Assembly: GCA_019925105.1 (NCBI GenBank)
Contig: JAHGAU010000029.1
Coordinates: forward strand, 434,001 to 498,000
Length of the DNA: 64,000 bases
Origin: Niebla homalea
Taxonomy: Eukaryota > Ascomycota > Lecanoromycetes > Lecanorales > Ramalinaceae
Reading direction: 5' to 3'
The notes beneath the pieces are model-generated. The model did no database searches and was not told the origin of the DNA. It saw only the letters and a program-made list of their open reading frames with translations. This document shows, in pieces, positions 43,537 to 53,356 of the stretch; positions within the stretch are counted from its first letter, which is position 1; each line of letters begins with the position of its first letter. The position numbers were made by a program, and so were the translations under genes.

Positions 43537-45279
43537 ATGGCGTTTCAGCAGCCTGTTCAACAGCCGCATCTCCGGCCTGTATCGGCTCCAGCTGCCGGAC
43601 AATCCACGGCGATACCTCCAACAGCCTGCCAACAGCCTCTCGATGACTCCCGCGAGTGGATTTTGTTCCCCACGACGGAATCCGCCAGCTTTACCAAGAC
43701 AACATCGACAGAGCGTACCCCAAAGACATCTGCTCTCTCACGCTTGAGCGACTTCGGCTCTTTGAATACAATCCCAAGATCAGGCGCCGAACAGCCATTA
43801 CACCCCGAAGGCGCACTTGAGTCGGATCAGGAGGATGCAGAGCTCGACAGCTTGGACGACGGCTTACAGGCCTTTCAAGAACCCTCCCTTCGTCACAAGC
43901 TCGGATCCATTGATCACAATGCTTCGGTCTTTCCCAGACATGATGGTTTGGGTACCTTCCCTGCCTCGAGTCCTGATGCGCAAGACCAGATTTGGCATTT
44001 TGAGCGGTACAATCCCAGAAAGCGATCGTTTGCCGGCCACCACAGACGAAGGTCGAGTGTTCAGAGAAGGTTAGAAGCTGTTGAAGAGAACGATTCAAAT
44101 AGGGTGGAGATTGAAAAGAGGGAGAGGATAGAGAAATGGCGGTTGGAGCATTCGAAGATCCTGCTGGATGAGATCGAGAAGCAGACCCGGCGCAGGCGCT
44201 TCTCAGTACGAAGTCAACATACAGATCCTCTTGACACATCTGGCCCCACAGTCAGGACCAGCGACGACATGTACGACGCGACGGTCAAGAGGCCAGGTCA
44301 GCATCCCAAGCCTTCACCGGTCGAGGCCAGTGAGTCAATACTTGAAAGGATTACTCGTCGGGTCATCCATGACTTCATAGGCATAGATGAGACGATGATG
44401 TCCGTCATTTACGGGGAATCTCTTCCAGAAGAAACCCAGCCTGTCCGGCCTCAATCGCCCTCCTTCTCACCAACCTCCACTACCGCTCTAAAAGCACGCT
44501 CATGGGAAAGTCGGCTTCTCAGTAGATTAACTCGCGAGCTCGGTATGCTTTTCGACCAAGTGACAGATCCCACCAACCCTTTGACCTCAACATCGATTCC
44601 CACACCCTCTCAGCCCGACTATGCTGGCATGCCAATCACCGAACGTACCTCCTCTCGCACCCACCCTCGCGGCTCTTCTCTCCGTAGACCCAGCACCATC
44701 CCTACTTCTCCTTCCTTCAAGTTCTCCGCCCCGCAAGCCCCTGTCTCACCCACCGCCGCGGCAATAGCAGACTCTCAACACGCCTCCCTCTGGGGCATCG
44801 AAGAAGAGCCCTCAAACTCCTCATTGCCCCACCAACCTTTGGACCCCCAAGAGTACTGGTCCCAATCCCCCAACCTCCGCACTATCTTCCGTCTCCTATA
44901 CTCCCATTTCACGACCTCGTCTCGCCGGCCTACCACTCCTCCGCCGAACAAAAACATAGCCACGACATCAACGCCCGATTCCCTCCGCCGAGCCGCCCTC
45001 ATACGACAGCATCATCCCCTCACCAGCAGAACTACATCCACACACCCACTGACTAGTCATCACTACGCAGCGAGTCGGTTCTCGGGCAGCTACTGCGGCA
45101 GCCAGAGTCGGCGCCGCCCCAGCAGTAGGAGAGGCGTTGGGGGTGGGACAGTGACGACCTACAGTATGGGCGCTGGCAGCTCCTCACGCAATTTCTGGGA
45201 TCTGGGGGCTGGGGCAGGACCGAGGAGTTCTGGAGTTGTTGGTGGAGGCGCAGGGTTGGGGATCTGGGGGGAGGTCTGA
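43537..45279 (+). CDS. Conserved-looking disordered protein, unknown function
   Basis: An intronless gene of 580 residues from ATG at 43537 (MAFQQPVQQPHLRP), which has a good A-rich context. It starts with a REWILFP motif near residue 30. A helical, charged coil (RRLEAVEENDSNRVEIEKRERIEKWRLEHSKILLDEIEK in essence) is followed by a predicted helix pair (ILERITRRVIHDFIGIDE and RLLSRLTRELGMLFDQV). The C-terminus is Ser/Thr/Pro-rich and ends with SRNFWDLGAGAG and a Gly-rich tail with WGEV. The scattered ordered motifs in disordered sequence suggest a conserved regulatory protein. I do not recognise a domain and give no function. Confidence 0.7.
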   Translation: MAFQQPVQQPHLRPVSAPAAGQSTAIPPTACQQPLDDSREWILFPTTESASFTKTTSTERTPKTSALSRLSDFGSLNTIPRSGAEQPLHPEGALESDQEDAELDSLDDGLQAFQEPSLRHKLGSIDHNASVFPRHDGLGTFPASSPDAQDQIWHFERYNPRKRSFAGHHRRRSSVQRRLEAVEENDSNRVEIEKRERIEKWRLEHSKILLDEIEKQTRRRRFSVRSQHTDPLDTSGPTVRTSDDMYDATVKRPGQHPKPSPVEASESILERITRRVIHDFIGIDETMMSVIYGESLPEETQPVRPQSPSFSPTSTTALKARSWESRLLSRLTRELGMLFDQVTDPTNPLTSTSIPTPSQPDYAGMPITERTSSRTHPRGSSLRRPSTIPTSPSFKFSAPQAPVSPTAAAIADSQHASLWGIEEEPSNSSLPHQPLDPQEYWSQSPNLRTIFRLLYSHFTTSSRRPTTPPPNKNIATTSTPDSLRRAALIRQHHPLTSRTTSTHPLTSHHYAASRFSGSYCGSQSRRRPSSRRGVGGGTVTTYSMGAGSSSRNFWDLGAGAGPRSSGVVGGGAGLGIWGEV

Positions 45280-46204
45280 TGAGTGCAAGGGAGGCTCTGT
45301 GGGGGGATGAATCTGCCACGACGCTGGATGACTTGTCTAGATTCTTTTTTTTCTCTCTCTTCTTAATGTATACATATGTTTTATGTACCACCCCCAATTT
45401 TCAAGCTTTGAGTTTTTGCTGTTTCCGTTCGAGTTCGAGGAAAGGAAGCAGGGCCAATTTTAAGAAGAGCAACCAACAGCTGGAGCTGAAGGACGCAGCA
45501 AGCCAGTACCATGAAACCACACAAGGAAGAGGGGGGGTTTCAGACCTCGCGAAAACAAAATGTCTGAACGGGAACGTTCAAGCGTAATAACGCAATTGAC
45601 TTCCCTTTTGTTGCGGGCAGGGAATATAGTAGAAGACTGCAGTCCCGGCTGATCCAAGAGGAGACGAGCCGAATAAAGCAAATGTTGTGATGGGATGGAT
45701 CAGAAGAGCGCTTCGTAGCATGGTCACTGCGAGGCAAAATAGCCATCTACGGGGCAGGGAAAGGAACAGTCATTGTGGATGTTTTGGATGCTCGTGGTAT
45801 GGCTCATTCAAGGCTCTCGCAATCTCGTATACATTGATGTAGCTGCAACATGATACCACTCTAATTTCCCAATGCCACGAGCCCATAGTGCTAGCAATGC
45901 TGTATGCCTCTGATGGGAAGAGCAAGAGGTTGATGCCAGATTGCAAGATATCTAATGTGTTGTGAGACCCCCCCCCAAAAGCAAGCAGACTCGACGGTGG
46001 TCAGCTTGGTTAGTCCGTTGAATGGACTCAAGTCCAGCAGAATAATAAAGCCTTACCCTTTCTTCCACCAGTCGTGTGCGATAGCCATTTTATCTCATGA
46101 TTGTACTACCTCCTACCAATGTTACGTTGTCCTTTCTACCAGCCAATAAAAGCAACGGCGTTGAGAGTTGGCTCCATCGTGATCGCCTTTTCACCTTGCA
46201 GCTA
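45280..46204. other. Intergenic between convergent genes
   Basis: This holds the 3' ends of the disordered-protein gene and of the 2EXR-like gene. There is no supported gene. Confidence 0.5.
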
Positions 46205-47460
46205 TTAATGCCAGCCATAGAGTCTCTTGGCCTGTTCTTTCTCACGTTTCTCGCGGATAATCTTTTCCTCGGCACAAGCCTCGTTGTAATCAGCGACAAG
46301 ACTTGGATTGAGGGGATTCGGACGAGCAATCTTCTCGGTGAAAATCCTGCGCTCCTCCAGGCCCAGTTTCTTCTCGAAGATCCAGGCTCCGGAAGTGCTG
46401 TCAGGCCCATTTGGCCAGACATCATGCTTGAAGAGGCTCTTGCGTGAGTATACTTCGCCTGTGATTTCCTCCATGATCACGACGTCGGCCTTGAGCTTGG
46501 CCACAGCGCAGAACAAAATATCGGTGTCCATGCTGGTACTGCGATAGAAGATGGCGCGGCCAGCGAATTTCAGTTTCAAAAGCTCCAAGCCGGTTGCGAA
46601 TTGGTTGAGAATCCTAATGCAGCGCAAAAGATCACGATTACACTGAAACCGGCGTTGGTCGATCGTAGTGCCTGGCTCATCAGTAGGGGCGGCATCTTGG
46701 AAGACCAGAGCGATTGTCTTCAGCAAGCTGAGATTTGATGGTCCTGGATGGCGTAAGCTGTGTCTCATCGAATGGATGACCAAGTTTACCTATTGATTTC
46801 AGGAAGCTGAGAATGCCAGTGTACCCCACCCACTTCCACCGTTCTTCCCAGTAAGTGCCGCGCTGATAAGGGCGGTGTCAGTGAAGCAGGTGACTGGTGG
46901 GAGCCCAAGATCACCTACGTTTGAACGGTCGGGCTGAAGGACGAATCTGTTCATACCATACAGAATTGGGGCTGCCTCCCGAACGATTGTTCGATTCACA
47001 CAGAGAAGACCCGAAGAGTGGGAGAAGCCACGTCTCTGTGCAAATTGAACGCAATCATGCTTGACTAGGACAAGCTTGTAAATGTCCAGGCGGAGTTCCA
47101 CCGGGAGATCCATGAAACCCGTCTTCTTCGGATCGAAATGGGCATTGCCATCTTTAGGACTCTCTGTTGTTCTTCAGCTTGGAAAGTATACTACGGGGAG
47201 CATTTCTCACCGATTCTCGTTTTGCACGGCGAAATAGGTGCGTCATCAACAATCGCCGTGCCTTCCACATCATCCATCTCGTCGTCATCTTCTACTTCTT
47301 CTTCTTCTTCACCACTTACATCGGACCCTTTTTCACTACTTACACTATCCAGACGAACCCGCTTGGATGCGGGTGACTCGAGCTCGTCTTGGGCGTAGCC
47401 TTCGTCATCAGTTACTGGATCCCTGTAGTCAACCTCCTGTCGCTGTCGTTTGGGCAACAT
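46205..47460 (-). CDS. 2EXR/DUF7730-like protein
   Basis: Four exons, 47211-47460, 46919-47151, 46790-46862 and 46205-46743, with introns of 59, 56 and 46 bp, give 364 residues. The N-terminal exon is acidic (GEEEEEVEDDDEMDD) with a basic cluster KRVRLD that could be a nuclear signal. Exon 2 encodes FMDLPVELRLDIYKLVL, the F-box-like start, and LCVNRTIVREAAPILYG. The short third exon (RGTYWEERWKWVGYTG) was recovered by splicing and fits the family better than the read-through frame. The fourth exon has FLKSIG joined to LLKTIALVFQD and ends with a charged helix. It has the domain layout of fungal 2EXR/DUF7730 proteins. The role is unknown. Confidence 0.75.
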
Positions 47461-48326
47461 TGTTAACGAGCCGGCTGATGATCTAAAGGAAAGAGTATAC
47501 GCCAGACAGGAAGATCAAGGTAGAAGCGCACTTTATTTCATCGCAGGTGCGGGAGTGTCGAAGAAGACAAAGTAAGTGTTTTGTGAGACAAAAGCAGGTG
47601 CAAGGCCATGATCAAATGTGACCTGTCGTGCCTTCCCGATTCAGGATGTTTCAGCAAATGAAGATGAAAATCCCTTGCGAACGCAAAGCCGAGAGTTTGA
47701 GCGCTATGGCCACTTTGCCAAATTTACGTGGATGTAACAGTGAGTATGACACACATAAGAGTTGTATTTTGTACATAGAAAACAGTCGGAGTGGGTGTTG
47801 GGGATGTACAAATGGTGACTCGTCACATCACTACCACACGTGATTGTTTGCCCATGCAAGCCTAATGCACGAACAGTTTATCAATATGAGACCATCCGCA
47901 TCGATCTGAGACACCTATGAATCAAGTGGAGGTAAGGAGAGGAGTTCCATTTTAACAACATCTCTCAAGGCTGTATTACAGTCGGTAAGCCAGCACCTCG
48001 GTAATTGATACAACATCTCCAATCAGAAGGTCTCATTGTTCCTGAAAAGGTGGTGAGATGGACCCGGAACATGTCAGCATTGCCCACGTCAGACAGCCTG
48101 AGCTGCTTGAGTGAGAGCTGTAACAGCCAAGGAGGTCATCTGCATCATTTTGGATTTAGTTGTGAAGAAGAACAAGAATAGGGGGGCCAATTTGTTTTGA
48201 TATGTGCATCTTGAACGGGTTTAGTGCACTCCGCATATCGTCACCCTCGACCCCACTCTTCTCAGTCCTCGATCCGCTTGAAAGGTTTTCCATTCAAGCC
48301 CAATTCAATCAGCCTGTATAGCCTCC
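47461..48326. other. Intergenic, divergent promoter region
   Basis: This lies between the minus-strand 2EXR-like gene and SHMT. No coding sequence is supported. Confidence 0.5.
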
Positions 48327-49942
48327 ATGATGGCTACCAGGCGTCACATTGGAGGCTTCCTGTATAGGACGGAATCACTGATCCGGGCCCCCAACTCTCC
48401 AAATCGCTGCCGAACTTTGACGCCACAAGCATGGCTTGTCAAACGAGGAATGGCCTCGATAACAACACCAGAGAGCCAGCAAAAGGTAGAATGCCTCGAG
48501 ATGCTTCAAGTAAGACTTGCTGACCTTGGTAGCTTCTGGGCGCCAATCTGGAACAAGCAGACCCTGCCATCTATGGGATCCTCCAGAAAGAGAAACGACG
48601 CCAGAAACATTTCATCAATCTCATCCCGTCTGAGAATTTCACGTCGCAAGCGGTCCTGGATGCCTTGGGGAGTATCATGCAGAATAAATACTCTGAGGGT
48701 TATCCGGGAGCACGATATTACGGCGGCAATGAATTCATCGATCAGTCAGAGAGACTGTGCCAGAAGAGAGCGTTGGAGACCTATGGCTTGAGGGAAGACG
48801 AATGGGGTGTCAACGTGCAGCCGCTCTCTGGCTCACCTGCCAACCTCTACACCTTTTCCGCCCTTCTGAACTCCCATGACCGGATCATGGGCCTCGATCT
48901 GCCTCATGGCGGCCATCTCTCACACGGCTATCAGACGCCAACAAAGAAGATCTCTGCCATATCCAAATACTTCGAGACACTGCCTTATCGTCTGGATGAG
49001 TCGACTGGACTGATCGACTATCAGAAGTTGGAGGAGTTGGCCATGCTGTTTCGTCCGAGGATCATCATTGCCGGCACATCCGCATACAGCAGACTCATCG
49101 ACTATGCTCGGATGCGGAAAATTGCTGAGAAGGTTGGCTCGTACCTGTTGAGCGACATGGCTCACATCTCAGGCCTCGTCGCTGGGGGCGTCATTCCATC
49201 CCCGTTCAATCACTCCGACGTGGTCACAACCACGACCCACAAGTCACTCCGTGGCCCGCGTGGTGCTATGATCTTCTTCCGAAAAGGAGTTCGCCGAGTC
49301 GACAAGAAGGGAGTGCAGGAAATGTACGATCTGGAAGGCCCCATCAATGCCTCAGTCTTCCCCGGACATCAGGGTGGCCCACACAATCACACCATCACTG
49401 CTTTAGCCGTTGCGCTGCACCAAGCACAAACCCAAGTGTTCAAGGATTATCAGAAGACTGTATTGCTCAATGCGAAGGCACTTGCTGAGCGCCTGGCCGA
49501 ACTAGGGTACAACATCGTTGGGGGCGGGACTGATAATCACTTGGTCCTTATCGACCTCAAAAGTAAGAACCTGGACGGTGCCCGAGTGGAGAGGGTTCTG
49601 GAGCTTGTGGGGGTCGCAAGCAACAAGAACACTGTTCCGGGTGACATATCAGCTATGAAGCCTGGTGGCTTGCGCATGGGCTCACCTGCCATGACCACCC
49701 GGGGACTGACGCCTGATGACTTTACGCGGGTAGCCGAGATTATCAACCGCGCTGTCACATTGACCCAACATCTAGACAAGCAGGCCAAAGAAGATGCTGA
49801 GTCAAAGGGCAGGAAGAACCCTGCGAGTGTCAAAGCCTTCACGGAATACCTCGGCGACGGCAACGAATTCAACGATATTATTGAGCTGAGAAGGGAAGTG
49901 GAGGGATGGATTGGAACATTCAGCCTTCCTTGGGAATCTTGA
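48327..49942 (+). CDS. SHM1: Serine hydroxymethyltransferase, mitochondrial
   Basis: Two exons, 48327-48485 and 48533-49942, with a 47-bp intron, give 522 residues. The first exon is basic and hydroxylated ([20 protein letters not shown]) without acidic residues early on, as in a mitochondrial presequence. The mature enzyme has [48 protein letters not shown] and the PLP-lysine motif [15 protein letters not shown] (K290). It ends near the usual length. It interconverts serine and glycine while loading one-carbon units on tetrahydrofolate. The catalytic Lys and substrate-binding motifs look intact. The intron separates the targeting region from the enzyme, which fits a dual-compartment enzyme history but is not proof. 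Confidence 0.95.
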
Positions 49943-50516
49943 ACAAAGCATTTTACAGATACCGAATCTCGTACCCATTCAACACGTATCCGACACAGTT
50001 CTGGATCATGGCTATGCTCAACGACAGTCCTTTCATTGGTGGTCAAACACGAGAAAATTCAACATTGCGATTGAGACTCAAAAAACAGACTTTCAACAAC
50101 TTTGCTGACAGGAGGTCCAGAAGGCGGCCCAGAAGCCATTCAACAAACAGCTCCGAAACGTCTGTCTCAGACGACAAAGCGATCTTCAACATCTGCGAAC
50201 GAGGCCGTCATGCTTGCTATGTTAAATACCACCAGGAGTGGCTGTTCATTCTCCCATACTCATTCTCCTCCGATCCAACCATCACAACAGCCGCTCGATA
50301 AACCCAGTCATCAATTGTCCTCAACGTCATTCAAATCTCATTCTAGCCTGTAACCAGGAATTGGGATCCTGATCCTCCTATCAAGGCTCCTTACAAGTCT
50401 CCACCGCCACATAATCGATACCCTACGTCAACATCTACCCTACTTCCTATCAGCAAACCCCACCCTGACCAAGTATCCTTTATCGCCTCTATCTTCAAAG
50501 TTGGACGAAGCGCAGC
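49943..50516. other. Intergenic, one doubtful ORF
   Basis: This is probably the SHMT 3' UTR plus the leader of the next gene. A frame at 50102-50353 is open and Ser/Pro/Gln-rich but lacks support for a start or domain. Confidence 0.45.
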
Positions 50517-51182
50517 ATGTCTTCATCTCTTAGCCTGTCAAGAGGGAAATGTCAAGATTCCACGCCGTCCGCGTTACCGGAATTGGCGAGGGCGACTTCA
50601 AATCCGCATACGAATGGCCCCGAAGCTCGCACTTGGAGAGGGATAGTCGTAGCAATTTGTTCCCCTTGTGGCTTCCTCGTGGCAATTGCCCACCTCGTCA
50701 CCCATCATTTCCGCCATGTCTTTGGTTCCCTCCTTTCCTTGACTGACGCCAGTCTCTCTCCATCGTCCAATAGTTCTGCTGGCGGTGGCAGTGAGGATCT
50801 GCATCCATGGGAGCCACCCATTACAGTCCCATCAGTTGATGGAGGTGAGGAGCAGCAACCTTTGGCTGTACTTAATCCACCATCATCAGTCACCAAAGAG
50901 ACTCCACATCCACGATTTCACAAGGTTCCAGACGGAGATGATCCAGCTGATAAAGACTACACCCCACCTACTGTTGAAGAATGCGAGCCACTAGACTGCG
51001 ACAAACCTTACGAAAATGGCCACTACAGCTTGGGCAAGGCCGACCAAGAAATCGTCGAGCAGCAGCGAGGTTCGATCATCAGCCGAGTGCTGTCGTTGAG
51101 GCCACGGGACGTTACCGAGGAAGGGAAGTTGATTATCAGCCGGTTGAGATCACTGAGATGGCGCGAAGACAACAAATTGTGA
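50517..51182 (+). CDS. Orphan protein with one hydrophobic segment, 221 aa
   Basis: An intronless gene from ATG at 50517. A hydrophobic segment lies near residues 43-63 (GIVVAICSPCGFLVAIAHLV), followed by HHFRHVFGSLLSL. The middle is disordered with acidic and Pro-rich stretches (VPDGDDPADKDYTPP). The end holds two similar basic helices, IISRVLSLRPRDVTEEG and IISRLRSLRWRED, an internal repeat of about 17 residues. It could be a membrane-tethered protein with a basic tail. I recognise no family. Confidence 0.5.
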   Translation: MSSSLSLSRGKCQDSTPSALPELARATSNPHTNGPEARTWRGIVVAICSPCGFLVAIAHLVTHHFRHVFGSLLSLTDASLSPSSNSSAGGGSEDLHPWEPPITVPSVDGGEEQQPLAVLNPPSSVTKETPHPRFHKVPDGDDPADKDYTPPTVEECEPLDCDKPYENGHYSLGKADQEIVEQQRGSIISRVLSLRPRDVTEEGKLIISRLRSLRWREDNKL

Positions 51183-52139
51183 CTACACACACACGAGAAG
51201 GCACGGCGATAAGCAGCCTGGGGCGGGACTTTACGTATAGAGCATGGTGCATTATGGATGGAGGTGCTGATAATTTGGATGGAGGATTAGATTGGTGATG
51301 GGTGGCAATGTGTTCAACATATCTCGCGTATAGACAATGATCATGGTTCCGCAAGGACAGCAAGTACTATCATTCAGCTTTCACATGACTTACAAAAACA
51401 AGATCAATGCTGTCGTCCCCGTTGAATTGTTGGAGTCAGCTATAAAATCTGTGTGATGGAGAGTATGATGCACGCCTTGGCTCTTAGCCACTCTAAAGCG
51501 CTCATCATTCACAGAGGCACCCTCAACGCACATACTCTGAACCCAAAGACCGATCTCGCGAATACATGAAAACGCACATGTATTGAGCCTGATAAATCAA
51601 GCGCCTGGATTACTTTAACGGGCAATTATTACATTCAATGCTTCGTCGGACCGACAACAACAAGTAAATATTGCCGTGGGGGCATGATATGCCTCTCTCT
51701 TGCGAGGAAAACAGAGAGCGTGGGCAGCAGCATATCGAACCTGGGCGCATGGCATACGTGATAACTCAAGCCTCACCCGCTTGGTTCCCGCGTTGACGCC
51801 GATGTTGTCGATGCTATGCTTACCTTGAGCTCTCTCGTGCTCCTCCAGGCTTTACTAGTCCTTGCTACGTTCGTTGATCCCTTCGTTCCACATACGGTAA
51901 CAGGAAAGAAAGGAGGGGTGTGCAGGTAAGGTTGACCTCCTTTGGTATGCATATAACTTGGAGAATGATGTATAATACCTAATTCATTTAACGTCCTCAG
52001 CTATCCAGAAGAAGCTGATTTAATTGGATCATCATACGGAGGTCCGTACGTACGAGTTGGAACTTCATGTACCTATTGTGTCCGAGAAGTAATACTTGAT
52101 GCGCTAAGATGTATGGAAAGCCTTTAGGCGGGAAGGCTA
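51183..52139. other. Intergenic, no gene seen
   Basis: Non-coding DNA between the orphan gene and the MITE. Nothing else is supported. Confidence 0.5.
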
Positions 52140-52819
52140 GAAGGGGTGACCCCCCAACCGGACAGACCCACCAACCGGCCACGCTAAACCCGATTTGGAA
52201 TATAATTTTATTTTTCTCTATTTTCCTCGTTTTCAACCTACTTATTACATCCTTCTTGCTTTACGAATGATACTTACAGACCGTCACATAATAGGTTTTG
52301 GATAGCCTCACCGTTACCGTTACCGTCACCGTCACCCTTACCCTCAGCCTTAGTAAGCCCGTTACTATGTCCTTCAGCAAGCCCTTTACCAAACCCTTTA
52401 CCAAACCATTCACCAAACCCTTCACCAAACCCTTCACCAAACCCTTCACCAAACCCTTCACCAAACCCTTCACTCGACCCTTTACTAAAAAGCGATGATT
52501 TAAGGCTTATCGCGGTAGAGGCATAGGAGGATCAGGCGTGGCCTTATGTTGAAGGATTTACGGAGGGGCTTGTGGAGGGGCTTGCTAGAGGGTTTATTGA
52601 TCTGTGAGATTGAGGGTGACGGTAAAGGTAACGGTAAGGGTGAAGGTGAAGGTGAAGATAAGGCTATCCAAAATCTACTGACTGACGGTCTGTAAGTGTC
52701 ATTTGTAGAGCAATAAGGAGGGTTGACGACCAAGGGAAAAAAATTTTAAAAAATGGTAATCCAAATCAGGTTTAGCGTGTCCGGTTGGTAGGTCTGTCCG
52801 GCTGGGGGGCCACCCCTTC
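52140..52819. mobile_element. Foldback MITE with long terminal inverted repeats
   Basis: The left end begins GAAGGGGTGACCCCCC at 52140 and the right end reads its inverse (CCACCCCTTC, to 52819). Both are flanked by TA (52138-52139 and 52820-52821), the target duplication of Tc1/mariner-type elements. The ends match at roughly 90% over ~75 bp, and similarity continues inward with gaps. The left part (CTTACAGACCGTCA, GGTTTTGGATAGCC, CCGTTACCGTTACCGTCACC) has its inverse copy in the right half (GGCTATCCAAAATC, TGACGGTCTGTAAG). The whole element is thus nearly one inverted repeat of about 340-bp arms. It encodes no transposase. Tandem 12-bp units in the left arm are described separately. Confidence 0.8.
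52383..52490. repeat. 12-bp tandem repeat inside the MITE
   Basis: About eight to nine units of CCCTTCACCAAA and close variants. They are open in more than one frame (one reads KPFT repeatedly) but this is a by-product of the repeat and not a protein. Confidence 0.85.
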
Positions 52820-52821
52820 TA

Positions 52822-53356
52822 CCTGAATCGATCGGAATTTAAAGCGGGAAATCTGAGTCTTAGCGTTCTTCAGTGCGGACCTCGCGTCCGTAAGTGAAGA
52901 ATCTGGAGCTAGAAGGTAGGTGGAGGCACACAGCTTTCTGAAAAATCAGATCGAAAGATCCTTGAACAGGGAGCCCACCAGCAATTTCTAATCATGGTCA
53001 TGCTGTTCGGTCAAGTACAGCACAATGTCTACGAAAGCGGTGTTTGCTCTGCTTCCAAACCAGTAGACCGAGCGAGCTGAAATCATCATGGCGAGAAATA
53101 CTGAGTCAGTCGTAATGATGGAGGTGTCCGGGGCTTGCGAAGCGCCGAGTCAGATGGTCGACAAGTCACCTGCCCACCAGTCATGTAGGTCAACGTGTAG
53201 GCGCATCGTCCATTGCAGTAAAGCGTGCCGGACCCCCCTTTACAGCCTGACGGACAGGGTATGGGTAATGCAGCGCTTTGAAGTCGTCCTTTTCAATCAG
53301 CCTTTTCTCTTTCAAACTGAACACAAGCTTTCTCATTTCAGTTTGCGTCCCTCGGC
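52822..53356. other. Intergenic, promoter of the amidoligase gene
   Basis: The DNA between the MITE and the amidoligase ATG. A pyrimidine-rich tract (about 53285-53340) precedes the start. There is no other gene. Confidence 0.5.

Noticed and set aside
50008..50353. Possible small two-exon gene encoding a Ser/Pro/Gln-rich product
   Set aside because: The required donor (GTCAAA) is weak and the product has no recognisable features; it lies in what looks like the SHMT 3' region and the next gene's leader.
52261..52498. Open frames on both strands made of KPFT or KGLV repeats
   Set aside because: They are by-products of the 12-bp tandem repeat inside the MITE and not a protein.
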